A stretch of DNA of 64,000 nt, from the NCBI RefSeq assembly GCF_017086365.1, contig NZ_CP070969.1, positions 1,984,001 through 2,048,000 on the forward strand, written 5' to 3'. Shown piece after piece: positions 51,612 through 61,499 of the stretch. The first letter of the stretch is position 1, and each line of letters opens with the position of its first letter. The notes under the pieces are model-generated. The model was not told the DNA's origin. It saw only the letters and a program-made list of their open reading frames with translations, and ran no database searches. A program made the translations under genes and the position numbers. Source of the DNA: Paenibacillus tianjinensis (GTDB lineage Bacteria; Bacillota; Bacilli; Paenibacillales; Paenibacillaceae).

Positions 51612-53180
51612 ATGAGTCAACATTCGATCCGCAGGCTGCTGGATACTTGGTTTGATTTCAAGTTTCGTCTTTTGGCAGGCGGTATTGCAGTAGGCGTACT
51701 TTCCGGTACGGTGGTTGTCCTGTTTCGTTTTGTTTTAGAAGAAGCGCTCAAGCAGTCCTTAGTATTTTACCAGTATCAGAAAAATCACATGTGGCTTGTA
51801 CCCGTATGGCTGGCGGTTTTGGTTATAGCAGGATGGGGTACGGGAATGCTTGTGAAGAAGCAGCCCGGTATTTCGGGAAGCGGCATCCCCCAGGTCAAAG
51901 CTGTTCTGCAGAACAGGATGGAATTGACCTGGTGGAAAGCGTTAAGTGCCAAGTTTGTCGGTGGGGCCGTGAGTATCGGAGCCGGATTATCTTTGGGCCG
52001 GGAAGGCCCTTCGATTCAAATCGGAGCCCTGGTAGCGGAGGGGTTCAGCCGATTATTACGTAAATCGAAGACAGAAACGCAGATCCTTATTACCTGCGGG
52101 GCAAGTGCGGGACTGTCGGCAGCCTTCAATGCACCAATCGCAGGCGTTATTTTCGCCTTGGAAGAAGTGCACATGAATTTTTCACCACTCATTATGATCT
52201 CTGCTTTAACCTCGTCGCTTGTCGCCGATTTTGTCTCGAAGGAGTTTTTTGGACTCACCCCGGTTTTTAACTTTTCTGGTATTGGTACGCTGCCGCTGCT
52301 AAATTACTATCATTTGGTTTTACTGGGTATTTTAGTTGGTGTTTCAGGTATTCTGTTTAATAAAGGCCTATATTTCTTTCAGGATTTGTATCCAAAAATA
52401 AGTTGGATTCCTTCGCAGGCCCGTCCGGTCGTACCGTTTATTCTGGCTGGGGTTCTAGGATTAACGCTCCCATCTGTTTTGGGAGGAGGAAATGGTTTGG
52501 TCAATCAATTGGTTTCAAGTCCTTATTCCTTTAGTTTTTTACTCCTTCTCCTGGCTGTGAAATTCCTGTTTACTATGGTCAGTTACGGCTCATCCGCACC
52601 CGGAGGGATCTTCCTTCCAATGCTGGTCATTGGCGGATTGATTGGAACCCTTTATTGCCAAATTGCAAATGGCTTGATGGGAGGGACTCCTCTAGATGAG
52701 TCCTATTTTTTGATCGTTGCCATGGCCGGGTTTCTGACGGCAAGCTTGAAGGCGCCTATTACGGGCATCATCCTGATTACAGAGATGACAGGCTCCTTTA
52801 CGAACCTGCTGCCGATCGGGATTGTTTGTCTCGCAGCTTACATGACGGCCGAAGCCTTCCGTTCCTTGCCTGTTTATGAAGTGCTGCTGGAACGATTTCT
52901 AAACGGAAAGAGTACCGTTAGTAAAACAGATTCTGCTAAAGTTATTCTTGAGATTCCGGTCCATCAAGGCTCTATGCTGGATGGAATAAGCATCGGAGCC
53001 TTTCAATGGCCGGCGCACTGCCTAATCGTGTCCGTTAAACGGGGGGCGGAAGAAATAATCCCTTCAGGGCGTTTGGTCATACATGCAGGGGATTCATTGG
53101 TGATTCTAACCAGCGACAAACAGTCTCCGATTGTTCTCGAGAAGGTGAGACAGGTTGCCCATGTTAGTTCATTAGCGTAG
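51612..53180 (+). CDS. ClC-family chloride/proton transporter with TrkA-C-like tail
   Basis: 522 residues. The ClC signature parts are GSGIPQVKAVL (about 94), GREGPSIQIG (about 128) and GSSAPGGIFLPML (about 328). The external gating Glu lies in GREGP, so it is probably an antiporter. After the membrane domain (to about 435) a tail of about 80 residues reads like an RCK C-terminal domain, with IEIP-type strand and SGRLVIHAGDSLVILTS. In some Firmicutes TrkA-C domains of KtrA and CpaA bind c-di-AMP; whether this one does is unknown. It exchanges Cl- for H+. RBS AGAAGGTCCTGGTA. Confidence 0.9.
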   Translation: MSQHSIRRLLDTWFDFKFRLLAGGIAVGVLSGTVVVLFRFVLEEALKQSLVFYQYQKNHMWLVPVWLAVLVIAGWGTGMLVKKQPGISGSGIPQVKAVLQNRMELTWWKALSAKFVGGAVSIGAGLSLGREGPSIQIGALVAEGFSRLLRKSKTETQILITCGASAGLSAAFNAPIAGVIFALEEVHMNFSPLIMISALTSSLVADFVSKEFFGLTPVFNFSGIGTLPLLNYYHLVLLGILVGVSGILFNKGLYFFQDLYPKISWIPSQARPVVPFILAGVLGLTLPSVLGGGNGLVNQLVSSPYSFSFLLLLLAVKFLFTMVSYGSSAPGGIFLPMLVIGGLIGTLYCQIANGLMGGTPLDESYFLIVAMAGFLTASLKAPITGIILITEMTGSFTNLLPIGIVCLAAYMTAEAFRSLPVYEVLLERFLNGKSTVSKTDSAKVILEIPVHQGSMLDGISIGAFQWPAHCLIVSVKRGAEEIIPSGRLVIHAGDSLVILTSDKQSPIVLEKVRQVAHVSSLA

Positions 53181-53193
53181 CTTCGGTAAAGGA

Positions 53194-53230
53194 TATAAGA
53201 GCAGCTGCTTATCGGGCAGCTGCTCTTATA
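53194..53230. terminator. Perfect hairpin between clc and the DUF305 gene
   Basis: TATAAGAGCAGCTGC pairs perfectly with GCAGCTGCTCTTATA around TTATCGG. It stands between convergent genes. The T content lies in the stem, so termination may be modest. Confidence 0.7.
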
Positions 53231-53234
53231 GTAC

Positions 53235-53687
53235 TTACTTATTATTATTCAGTTCTCGAATCAGCTCTTTCATTTCGGCGATTTCTCTCCGCTGGGATTC
53301 AATAATTCCGTCCGCGATCTTCCTTACTCTGGGGTCAGAAATATTCGCCCGTTCGCTTGTCAGAATAGCGATCGAATGATGGGGGATCATCGCTTTCATC
53401 CAGGCAACGTCACCTACGGTGGCCTGGCTACGAACGAGCCAAAGCGACAGTGCAAAAACAACAACACCGGCTCCGAGGATCACGGAATTGATTATCCGCT
53501 TCGGATACATCTTCCACATAAAGAGAAGCATGACGATAGTCATGGCAGAGCCCATTATCAAAGCCATGTACATACGGGTTTGGCTATTATAGATGTGATC
53601 GATTTGGAACACATTAAGATACATGAGGCCATACATAATCATTGTAGAAACCGCAATCATAACTCCGAATTTCGCATACATTTTCAT
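53235..53687 (-). CDS. DUF305 membrane protein
   Basis: 150 residues with three N-terminal helices (about 5-27, 38-58 and 66-88). A short DUF305 domain follows with the signature WMKAMIPHHSIAI, SDPRVRKIADGII and a charged C-terminal helix ending LNNNK. DUF305 is a ferritin-like four-helix domain often found near copper and heavy-metal genes; the M-x-x-H-H motif may bind metal. RBS AAGGAGGAATACAG. It is convergent with clc and 12 bases after the GH13 stop on the opposite reading side. Confidence 0.85.
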   Translation of the reverse strand: MKMYAKFGVMIAVSTMIMYGLMYLNVFQIDHIYNSQTRMYMALIMGSAMTIVMLLFMWKMYPKRIINSVILGAGVVVFALSLWLVRSQATVGDVAWMKAMIPHHSIAILTSERANISDPRVRKIADGIIESQRREIAEMKELIRELNNNK

Positions 53688-53699
53688 CTGTATTCCTCC

Positions 53700-55403
53700 T
53701 TAAAGAGATACCTTATAAACTCTTGCCTCATAAGGCTCAAGGTTCAGAGAAGACAGTGTCACACCTTTCCGGGCTTCATAGTTGGAGATAAGAAGTTCTT
53801 TAACAGCTGCTCCAAGTTCTTTTGGCCATGTAAAGACGGCCTGCTCGTCGGAGAAATTCAGGAGAATGAGCATCTGTTCCTTTTCTAGCGTTCGGGTATA
53901 GGCATAGATGTCCGGATCGATCGGCTGCAGAAGCCGGTATTCACCATACAGAAGCGCCTTGCTGTTTTTGCGCAGCATGATCATTCTTTTGTAATAGTGA
54001 AAGATCGAATCAGGATTCTGTCTCTCTTGCTCTACATTGATCTCCCGGTAATTGGGATTCACTTTAATCCAGGGCACTCCGGTGGTGAATCCGGCATTTT
54101 CCGATGCGTTCCACTGCATAGGTGTTCTGGCATTGTCCCGGCTCTTTTTCCAAATTGCCTTCAGAATCTCGTGGTCGGAGAGACCCTTCACCTTAGCTTG
54201 TTCATAATAATTGAGGGTTTCGACATCCCGGTAATCCGCGATAGAAGGGAAATGAGCATTAGTCATGCCGATCTCCTCACCTTGGAAAATGTACGGTGTT
54301 CCTTCGAGCGTAAGCATAAAGGTGGCTAGCATTTTGGCGGATGTGGTCCGGTATTGTCTATCATTACCGAAACGCGAGACGGGTCTGGGCTGATCATGGT
54401 TGCCTAAATAATTCGCGTTCCAGCCTTTTCCATGAAGTGTAGTCTGCCAACGGCTCATGATCTTTTTCAATTCGGGTACCGTCCATGATCTTGACTGCCA
54501 TTTCCCAGTACCCGGTGCTGCCGCATCCAAGTACATATGTTCAAATTGAAAGACCATATTCAGTTCGTGGCGGCCGTCCCCAACGTATTCCAAAGCCTGC
54601 TCGGGACCAAGACCCGATGTTTCCCCAACGGTCATAATGTTATAGTCCATGAGCACTTCTTCATTGAGCCTCTTTAGCATTACATGGACTTTCTCCAGAT
54701 TGGAGAAGAGCTGATAGGCTTGGACTACTGTTAAATGCTGCGGGTTATCCGCATCGGGTAGCCCTTTGGCTTTGACAATATGGGCGATGGCATCAAACCG
54801 GAACCCGTCCACCCCTTTTTCCAGCCACCAACGAATCATCTGGTACAGCGATTCAACCACCTGAGAGTTTCGCCAGTTCAAGTCCGGCTGATGTTTAGAG
54901 TAGAGATGCATGTAATATTCACCGGTCTTCTGGTCGTACTCCCAGACCGATCCGCTGAAATAAGACTCCCAGTTGTTGGGGAACAGCCCGTTTTTGCCTT
55001 CTCTCCAGATATAGTAATCCCGTTTCAGATTATCCTTGGAACTTCGCGATTCTTTGAACCAGGGATGCTGATCTGACGAATGGTTAAGGACCATATCCAT
55101 CATAATTTTGAGTCCTCTCGCATGTGCTTCGCACAGCAGTTCATCGAAATCGGCCATTGTTCCGAACGCCGGGTTGATCGCATAATAATCGCTGATGTCG
55201 TATCCGTTGTCCGCTCCTGGCGATTCGTATATAGGACAGAGCCACAAAACATCTACGCCGAGTTCCTTCAAGTAATCAAGCTTGGAGATGACTCCCCGGA
55301 GGTCGCCTTTTCCATCGCCGTTTGAATCCATAAAGCTAGCTGGATAAATTTCGTAGACGACGCACTCTTTCCACCATTTCTCCTTCGTTACTGTAGCTGT
55401 CAT
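53700..55403 (-). CDS. Alpha-glucosidase, GH13 (oligo-1,6-glucosidase type)
   Basis: 567 residues from ATG 55403, spaced correctly from AAAGGA; ATG 55412 is too close. GH13_31 architecture: YEIYPASFMDSNGDGKGDLRGV, the calcium-like DMVLNHSSDQHPWF, nucleophile Asp in GVDGFRFDAI (about 200), acid/base Glu in MTVGETSG (about 255) and NHDQPRPVSRFG (about 330). Valines and threonines flanking the active site suggest alpha-1,6 or alpha-1,4 specificity that cannot be settled by eye. Cytoplasmic. It lies 36 bases after the glucose dehydrogenase gene, in one operon. Confidence 0.92.
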   Translation of the reverse strand: MTATVTKEKWWKECVVYEIYPASFMDSNGDGKGDLRGVISKLDYLKELGVDVLWLCPIYESPGADNGYDISDYYAINPAFGTMADFDELLCEAHARGLKIMMDMVLNHSSDQHPWFKESRSSKDNLKRDYYIWREGKNGLFPNNWESYFSGSVWEYDQKTGEYYMHLYSKHQPDLNWRNSQVVESLYQMIRWWLEKGVDGFRFDAIAHIVKAKGLPDADNPQHLTVVQAYQLFSNLEKVHVMLKRLNEEVLMDYNIMTVGETSGLGPEQALEYVGDGRHELNMVFQFEHMYLDAAAPGTGKWQSRSWTVPELKKIMSRWQTTLHGKGWNANYLGNHDQPRPVSRFGNDRQYRTTSAKMLATFMLTLEGTPYIFQGEEIGMTNAHFPSIADYRDVETLNYYEQAKVKGLSDHEILKAIWKKSRDNARTPMQWNASENAGFTTGVPWIKVNPNYREINVEQERQNPDSIFHYYKRMIMLRKNSKALLYGEYRLLQPIDPDIYAYTRTLEKEQMLILLNFSDEQAVFTWPKELGAAVKELLISNYEARKGVTLSSLNLEPYEARVYKVSL

Positions 55404-55439
55404 AACAATCATTCCTTTCGAGACTGGAGGTTGTGCGGA

Positions 55440-56258
<819 letters not shown>

Positions 56259-56485
56259 TTAACAATGGCAGTGCTTGTTTATAAATTAGTAAGCTTGCCA
56301 ACCATATTTTAAACACATGGATCAGAAGGGAAACAGTAGTTGGAAAATATGGATTAATTAGGATATGTAAAGAGAGCGATATAAGGAAATATAAAGGGGG
56401 GGTTGAGCAGGATCAAATTCAATAGCCGAATCTAAAAAAGAAATATCCATATCCTTATCAAGATGAATTCAAGGAGCTATTTCGT

Positions 56486-56935
56486 ATGTCAAAACATCCG
56501 TCAGAGAAATTAGCTGTCATCTTTTACCGTGTTAACCGAAATTATCAATATCTCATGGCGCTTCACCTTAAACCGTTTCACATCACTCCGGAGCAGTGGA
56601 ATGTGTTGAAACATCTGCAGGAGCAGGATGGACTTACACAAAAGGATCTAACCTATATGGCTGATAAAGATAAAACGACTGTTACCAGAATTATCGAAAA
56701 CCTGGTGGAGCGGGGGGCAGTTACCAAATCGGTTAATTCCGAGGACCGCCGTTCTTACCGGATTTATCTTACGGATACAGGAAAAGAAATTATCCGTCAG
56801 GTGCAGCCGATTCCAGACCGATTGAACAGGGAGGTATGCAGAGGAATGCCCGTTGAACAGATTATTCAGTTAAAGCAGACGTTGGATCTTTTGCAGGAAC
56901 AAATTAGGTTTGAAATTGAGCAATTTAATGGATAG
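56486..56935 (+). CDS. MarR-family transcriptional regulator
   Basis: 149 residues, RBS AAGGAG. The winged helix shows ITPEQWNVLKHLQEQDGLTQ, DLTYMADKDKTTVTRIIENL and a wing NSEDRRSYRIYLTDTG. Dimerising helices are at both ends. It is followed at once by the alpha-CTD-like gene, whose ribosome binding site overlaps its stop. It is divergent from the gdh-glucosidase operon across 240 bases, so control of that operon is possible. Confidence 0.9.
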   Translation: MSKHPSEKLAVIFYRVNRNYQYLMALHLKPFHITPEQWNVLKHLQEQDGLTQKDLTYMADKDKTTVTRIIENLVERGAVTKSVNSEDRRSYRIYLTDTGKEIIRQVQPIPDRLNREVCRGMPVEQIIQLKQTLDLLQEQIRFEIEQFNG

Positions 56936-56947
56936 GAGGATGGTCCT

Positions 56948-57268
56948 TTGGAGAAAAGTGTTTTTGTTAAGAAAGTTATCCGTAGCCAGGAGGCATTTAA
57001 TTCTCTTCCCATCCAATGTCTGAAGGAAGCTGCTGGTGAGTACAATAGCAGGAGTATTTCACGAATAATAAATTCGTTAAAAGAAAATGGTTATCATACG
57101 TTTGGAGATGTTATAGACGCAACTTCTCTGGATTTAATAAATAGTCGGAATTTTGGACCGAGAGGTCTTGAGATTGTGACATCCCTAATGGATCAAATGT
57201 ACGAACATCCGGAGTTAATAAGCAAAAATTTGAACGGTGGTATTTCTTGCCGAATAAAAACTGAATAA
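56948..57268 (+). CDS. Stand-alone RNA polymerase alpha-CTD-like protein
   Basis: 106 residues starting at TTG after AGGAGG. The stretch RSISRIINSLKENGYHTFGDVID and then NSRNFGPRGLEIVTSL (residues 35-80) matches the helix-hairpin-helix of the RNA polymerase alpha C-terminal domain, which contacts UP-element DNA and activators. No alpha N-terminal domain is present. Short proteins of this type occur in Bacilli but their role is unproven. It is coupled to the MarR gene and ends before a terminator. Confidence 0.75.
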   Translation: MEKSVFVKKVIRSQEAFNSLPIQCLKEAAGEYNSRSISRIINSLKENGYHTFGDVIDATSLDLINSRNFGPRGLEIVTSLMDQMYEHPELISKNLNGGISCRIKTE

Positions 57269-57275
57269 GAGCAAA

Positions 57276-57310
57276 CAAGCGCCCCTCCAGCATGTAAGGA
57301 AGGGCGCTTG
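57276..57310. terminator. Terminator between the alpha-CTD-like gene and the ATP-grasp operon
   Basis: CAAGCGCCC pairs with GGGCGCTTG, extended by TCC/GGA. It serves convergent genes. Confidence 0.75.
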
Positions 57311-57331
57311 TAGTCTGTATAGCAACATTCT

Positions 57332-58462
57332 TCATTCCTCAGTCGACTTGACCGGGCTCGGCGTGTTCTTGTTCTTATACACCCACATCGCATACTCCAG
57401 CGGCCGCACCAGCGCTTTGCGGTAAGTACCGCTGTCGCCTGTGCGGGCGAATACCTCGCGGGCCGGCTTGGGGTTGACCTCCAGCACAAAGATCCGGCCC
57501 TGGCGGTCAATGGCGAGATCGAGCGCCAGCTCGCAGAGTGCCCCGAAGCTCTCCTCCAGGAACGCAGCGGCTTCGAGGCCGAGCTTTTCGGCTGATTTCA
57601 TCGCTTTGGAAGCTTTCTCTTCGCTGCCCAGCCATTCCTTCAGCAGGACCTCCGCACGGATCGCATGACCGCCACCGTGCAGGTTCGAGGTGACGCTGCG
57701 GGCAGCGCCGACTCGGCCGGCCATGCCGGTCAGCTCCCATTCGCCCTGGCCGTTCTTTTGCACGAGCATGCGGTAGTCATGGAAACGTCCGCCGGGCAGA
57801 CGCAGCGGGATGCCCTGCTGGACGAGGAAACGTCCGCCAAGGCACCACTGGCGGACGATGGATTCCAGCCGCGGGAGTGTAACCTTGCGCGGGGAAATAA
57901 TCTGCCGGTTCTGGCGGCGGCCTTGAATGTCGTACAGGCTTTTCCCCTCTTTGAGCCGTTCGATCCGCAAAATGCCGCGTCCGCCCGTACCGTTAATGGG
58001 CTTCACATAGACCACCGGGCTGAATTTGAGCATCCGCTGCAGATCAGCCGAGGACTGATAAAGCAGCGTCTCGGGCATATGCTGGCGGAAGCGGCTCTTC
58101 TGCGAAAAGGTCTGGTGGATCGTCCATTTGTTGCGCAGCGGACGGTTCAGAAAGGTCAGGTGATTATAGCGGGAACGGAAGCGCAGGAGCTGCTCGAAGC
58201 GGGAGCTGCGCTGAATCCGGCAGCGATCATAGATCATATGGGGGAAGGATCGCCATTTGCGAGTCCATTTGCCGCTTGCCGGATCGTAGACCATGGCATG
58301 AATCAGCTCCTTGCCGGCATTGACATCGGCAGGGGTAAAGACATACACATCCAGGCCAATTTTTTTGCCTTCAATAATCATCCTCCGGTATACACTTCTC
58401 TCTTCAAGCTGTTTGGCTTCGTTCAGATACAGGGTGAGGATGCCTAAGACGGGTTCTGGCAC
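57332..58462 (-). CDS. YheC/YheD-family ATP-grasp protein (1)
   Basis: 376 residues starting at GTG, after AGAAGGTGAACTCCT. Family marks: VLGILTLYLNEA at the start, FPHMIYDRCRIQRSSRFE, the ATP-grasp loop PINGTGGRGILRI, RMLVQKNGQGEWELTGMAGR, SNLHGGGHA and the metal-binding LALDLAIDRQGRIFVLEVNPKP. In Bacillus YheC and YheD are sporulation proteins associated with coat assembly. The fold predicts ATP-driven amide or ester ligation, but no reaction is proven. The gene overlaps the GNAT gene upstream by 19 bases and is last in the operon. Confidence 0.9.
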   Translation of the reverse strand: MPEPVLGILTLYLNEAKQLEERSVYRRMIIEGKKIGLDVYVFTPADVNAGKELIHAMVYDPASGKWTRKWRSFPHMIYDRCRIQRSSRFEQLLRFRSRYNHLTFLNRPLRNKWTIHQTFSQKSRFRQHMPETLLYQSSADLQRMLKFSPVVYVKPINGTGGRGILRIERLKEGKSLYDIQGRRQNRQIISPRKVTLPRLESIVRQWCLGGRFLVQQGIPLRLPGGRFHDYRMLVQKNGQGEWELTGMAGRVGAARSVTSNLHGGGHAIRAEVLLKEWLGSEEKASKAMKSAEKLGLEAAAFLEESFGALCELALDLAIDRQGRIFVLEVNPKPAREVFARTGDSGTYRKALVRPLEYAMWVYKNKNTPSPVKSTEE

Positions 58463-58962
58463 AGGAGTTCACCTTCTTGTGGGAGAGTTGCCGCGCTGCT
58501 GCTGTCTTTCAGCGACCGCAGCAGCAGCGTGGGCTTGCCGGTAGGGCCACTGGTCAGGCCTACCGCGGCAAGCCCGCTGTTGAAGCACATCTTCAGGCTT
58601 GCCGGATTGTCACAGGCCACCTGGCATTCCAGGCGGCCCAGGCGCTGCAGCTGTGCTGATAGCAGCGCCGTTCCGGTATGACGGTTACGGTATAAGGGAT
58701 GAACGGCAACCAGGCAGGCCTCCTTGCCGTAGCCGGACACAAAGCTGACGCCTGCCAGCTGGCGGCCGCTTTGGCCGCGGACGGTGGCAACCAGCAGCGA
58801 GACACCGGGTTCAGCCAGCTGGTCCGGCGTCAGCCTGCAGAGCTGGCGGCAGCCGCGAAGTGTGAGCCGCTGTTCCCCGTATTCCCGCAGGAATGCCAGC
58901 AGCCCACCGAGCTTCGAATTCCATTGCCCCGGACTAGTATCATAGATAGAGGAGATCTGCAT
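58444..58962 (-). CDS. GNAT-family acetyltransferase within the ATP-grasp operon
   Basis: 172 residues from ATG 58962, after AAGGAAGTGACACCC. A longer frame overlapping the previous gene is unlikely. Motif A is AVHPLYRNRHTGTALLSAQLQ (V-x-P-x-x-R-x-x-x-x-G), followed by ACDNPASLKMCFNSGLAAVG as motif B, both as in GNAT enzymes. No close subfamily is recognised. It sits between two ATP-grasp genes in a tightly spaced operon and probably acts on the same substrate, which is inference. Confidence 0.8.
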   Translation of the reverse strand: MQISSIYDTSPGQWNSKLGGLLAFLREYGEQRLTLRGCRQLCRLTPDQLAEPGVSLLVATVRGQSGRQLAGVSFVSGYGKEACLVAVHPLYRNRHTGTALLSAQLQRLGRLECQVACDNPASLKMCFNSGLAAVGLTSGPTGKPTLLLRSLKDSSSAATLPQEGELLCQNPS

Positions 58963-58987
58963 GGGTGTCACTTCCTTATGAAGGATT

Positions 58988-60100
58988 CTATTTGCTCTGC
59001 CGGGCCAGATGCTGGCTGTATTGGAAGATCCGTTCAAGCGACAGCTTGCGGATAGCCGGCTCATCGAATTTCATCGGCCGGGAGTTAGCCTCGAAGAACC
59101 AGAGGCCGCCTTCCTCGTCAACACCGAGATCCATCGACATCTCGCCAAGCATGGCTCCTGAAGCCCGTTCAATCTGGCGGGCAATCAGGAGGGCAGTGGT
59201 AGGGACATTCTTCAGAATAGACGCTGCCCGCTCCGGGCCGAAGGTTCCCTCCAGCATGCTTGCGGGCTCCTCAATGCTTCCGCCGCGCGGCACATGCGTT
59301 GTAATGCTGCGTGCACCGGCCAGCCTTGCACCGATGCCGGTTACGGCCCAGGCACCTCTGCCGTTCTTCTGCAGCAGCACCCGCAGATCAAAGGGGCGTC
59401 CCCCGTGGGTAGCCAGCCCAATCGCCTGCTGCACGATATATTGCGAGATGCCTTTTTCTCTGCTGATCCGCGCCCACAGGCGGTCCATGGAAGCAGCCTT
59501 ATAGGTTACGTTCTTTTTGCCGCTCTGGATCTGCAGCCTGTAGGGCAAGCTGATGTCTGCACGGTATTTTAACCGCATAATTCCTTTGCCGGCCTTGCCG
59601 TTCTCCGGCTTGAGATAGAGGCTGTCATGATTTTTCAGCATGGCGCTCAGCGTATTCGCACTGCGCAGCCGTCTTGTTTTGGGCACATGCCTTGCGGTCA
59701 CCTTGGATTCCTTCAGCCATTCGAACAGACTCCATTTATTGAAGAAGCTCGGATTATACATCTGGATTTCTTCATGTTCCAGGCATTCGGCAATTTTACG
59801 GGCGACCGGAGCTTTTTCTTCCTCCTCACGGTTCGGAATCCGGTTGTAGATTACCTGCGGCAGAGGCATAGGGACGCTGTACCATATTTTCCCGCTGGCG
59901 GAAGGGATGAAGCCGTTCACCGTCCGCTCCTCAAACTTCAGGTCGCGGACGGTAACGACATAGACAAGATAGCCCATTTCTTTGCCGGTACGGATGATAT
60001 CGCGGAAGTTACTGCGGTTACCGCGAAACTGCTTCAGCCTGTCACTGGTTGTCAATATGGCAATTACCGGTTTGCCGGGGTCAGGAGAGCGGGTATTCAC
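58988..60100 (-). CDS. YheC/YheD-family ATP-grasp protein (2)
   Basis: 370 residues starting at GTG after AGGAGGGATGAACT. The GTG overlaps the previous stop (GTGA). It has PVIAILTTSDRLKQFRGN, PLPQVIYNRIPNREEEE, the ATP-grasp loop PENGKAGKGIMRL, FDLRVLLQKNGRGAWAVTG, THVPRGGSI and SMDLGVDEEGGLWFFEANSRP. It lacks the N-terminal beta-rich domain carried by copies 3 and 5. It is probably a soluble ligase-like enzyme of the mother cell, as YheC is in Bacillus. Confidence 0.9.
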   Translation of the reverse strand: MNTRSPDPGKPVIAILTTSDRLKQFRGNRSNFRDIIRTGKEMGYLVYVVTVRDLKFEERTVNGFIPSASGKIWYSVPMPLPQVIYNRIPNREEEEKAPVARKIAECLEHEEIQMYNPSFFNKWSLFEWLKESKVTARHVPKTRRLRSANTLSAMLKNHDSLYLKPENGKAGKGIMRLKYRADISLPYRLQIQSGKKNVTYKAASMDRLWARISREKGISQYIVQQAIGLATHGGRPFDLRVLLQKNGRGAWAVTGIGARLAGARSITTHVPRGGSIEEPASMLEGTFGPERAASILKNVPTTALLIARQIERASGAMLGEMSMDLGVDEEGGLWFFEANSRPMKFDEPAIRKLSLERIFQYSQHLARQSK

Positions 60101-61470
60101 AGTTCATCCCTCCTGCGGAATTTGCTGAGATACAGGCAGTGCTCCAGAATATGCTCGATGGAAGCTTTGCCCTCAGCGCGCAGGGAAGGATGGCGGAAGA
60201 TGGAACGTCCCGGTTTGGCGTTAGCCTCGAACATCCAGATATCTTCGTCCTGGTCAATGCCAAGGTCAAAGCCGATTTCACCGAGCAGATGCCGGTGCTG
60301 AATTTCCAGTGACTCTGCCAGCTTGACGGCGGTTGTTTTGGCCCGCTGAAGCACTTCATCGGCTCTCGCTCCGAATACGCGGCCCAGCGCCTGCTGAGGG
60401 GTAAGCAGAGCTCCGCCGTTCTTAAGATGGGTGGTGACACTGCCCCGGCCGGCTTTTTTGGCTCCGATGCCGACAACAACCCACTGGTTGCTGCCGTTCT
60501 TATGCATATGGAAGCGGAAATCAATCGGGCAGGCGTCGATCTCGATCAGGCGGATACCCTGCTGGACGATATAGTTTTGCAGGTTTTGGCCATGCCGGGC
60601 GCGGAGCATGCGCATCAGGCTGTCAAAGCTGGTAAAGCGCAGGAGCACATTTTTACCGTTCTTACGGTAACGGGCGAAATACCCCTTCTTCGGCAGGTAA
60701 GTAAGCCGGTATATTCCGTGCCCGAGACTGCCGGCGGATGGTTTGTAATAGACGAAATGATGGCGGTCAAGCATATCGCGCATTTTCTCTGAGCTGGGGT
60801 TACTCACGGTTTCAGGGACATAGCGGTTCGCTGCGCCGTCGTTCTCCAGCAGCCGGTAGATATCCGATTTATTGAAAAAGCTCCAGTTGAAATAAGGAAT
60901 TCTCTTCCGTCCGAAACGTTCGCGGAGCTGGTTGATATAAGGTGAGGTTTCGGCCCGGCGGCTCGGCAGACGGTTATACACGACATCCGGCAGCGGGACC
61001 ATTTTACGTTCGAACTTGCCGCTGGCCGTCAGAAAAAAGCCGTTAACCTGTTCCTGCTGCCAGTCGATATCACGCGGTGTGAACGCAAAGATATAGCATT
61101 TATTGCTGCCTTCCCGCAGCAGCTGCTTGATGAAGCCGGTACGCGAACCGAAGGGATTCGCCGATGTGGTTGGCCCGTCAGACAAGATGCCGACCAGAGG
61201 ACCTAGCTGCACCTCATCATTCTGCAGGTTGCGTAAGTAGACGCCGCCCGTTTTGGGCACCTTGATTGCGCTCTTCACTCCGGAGGCCAGGAACAGATGC
61301 TTTCCTGCCCGTTTGATGGGCTTAATCATGGCCGGGATGGCATCCTTGCCGAGACGCAGGCGGATATTTTTCTTGCCGGATAATTTCAGGCTTTTCATCA
61401 ATTCACCCGAGACATAGACAACTCGTTGGGGCTGCTTGGTGAAATGCACATTGCAAAAAGTGAGACCCAT
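60097..61470 (-). CDS. YheC/YheD-family ATP-grasp protein with N-terminal domain (3)
   Basis: 457 residues from ATG 61470, nine bases after AAGGAGGA. An N-terminal domain of about 95 residues (GLTFCNVHFTKQPQRVVYVS, beta-rich) is followed by the ATP-grasp core: LPDVVYNRLPSRRAE, PSAGSLGHGIYRLTY, FRFHMHKNGSNQWVVVG, THLKNGGALL and GFDLGIDQDEDIWMFEANAKPG. The N-domain resembles that of YheD. RIRLGKD-like basic strands suggest binding to a polymer or protein surface. Translational coupling links it to copy 2. Confidence 0.9.
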   Translation of the reverse strand: MGLTFCNVHFTKQPQRVVYVSGELMKSLKLSGKKNIRLRLGKDAIPAMIKPIKRAGKHLFLASGVKSAIKVPKTGGVYLRNLQNDEVQLGPLVGILSDGPTTSANPFGSRTGFIKQLLREGSNKCYIFAFTPRDIDWQQEQVNGFFLTASGKFERKMVPLPDVVYNRLPSRRAETSPYINQLRERFGRKRIPYFNWSFFNKSDIYRLLENDGAANRYVPETVSNPSSEKMRDMLDRHHFVYYKPSAGSLGHGIYRLTYLPKKGYFARYRKNGKNVLLRFTSFDSLMRMLRARHGQNLQNYIVQQGIRLIEIDACPIDFRFHMHKNGSNQWVVVGIGAKKAGRGSVTTHLKNGGALLTPQQALGRVFGARADEVLQRAKTTAVKLAESLEIQHRHLLGEIGFDLGIDQDEDIWMFEANAKPGRSIFRHPSLRAEGKASIEHILEHCLYLSKFRRRDEL

Positions 61471-61499
61471 TGATGAATCCTCCTTAGGAACCATTGATA

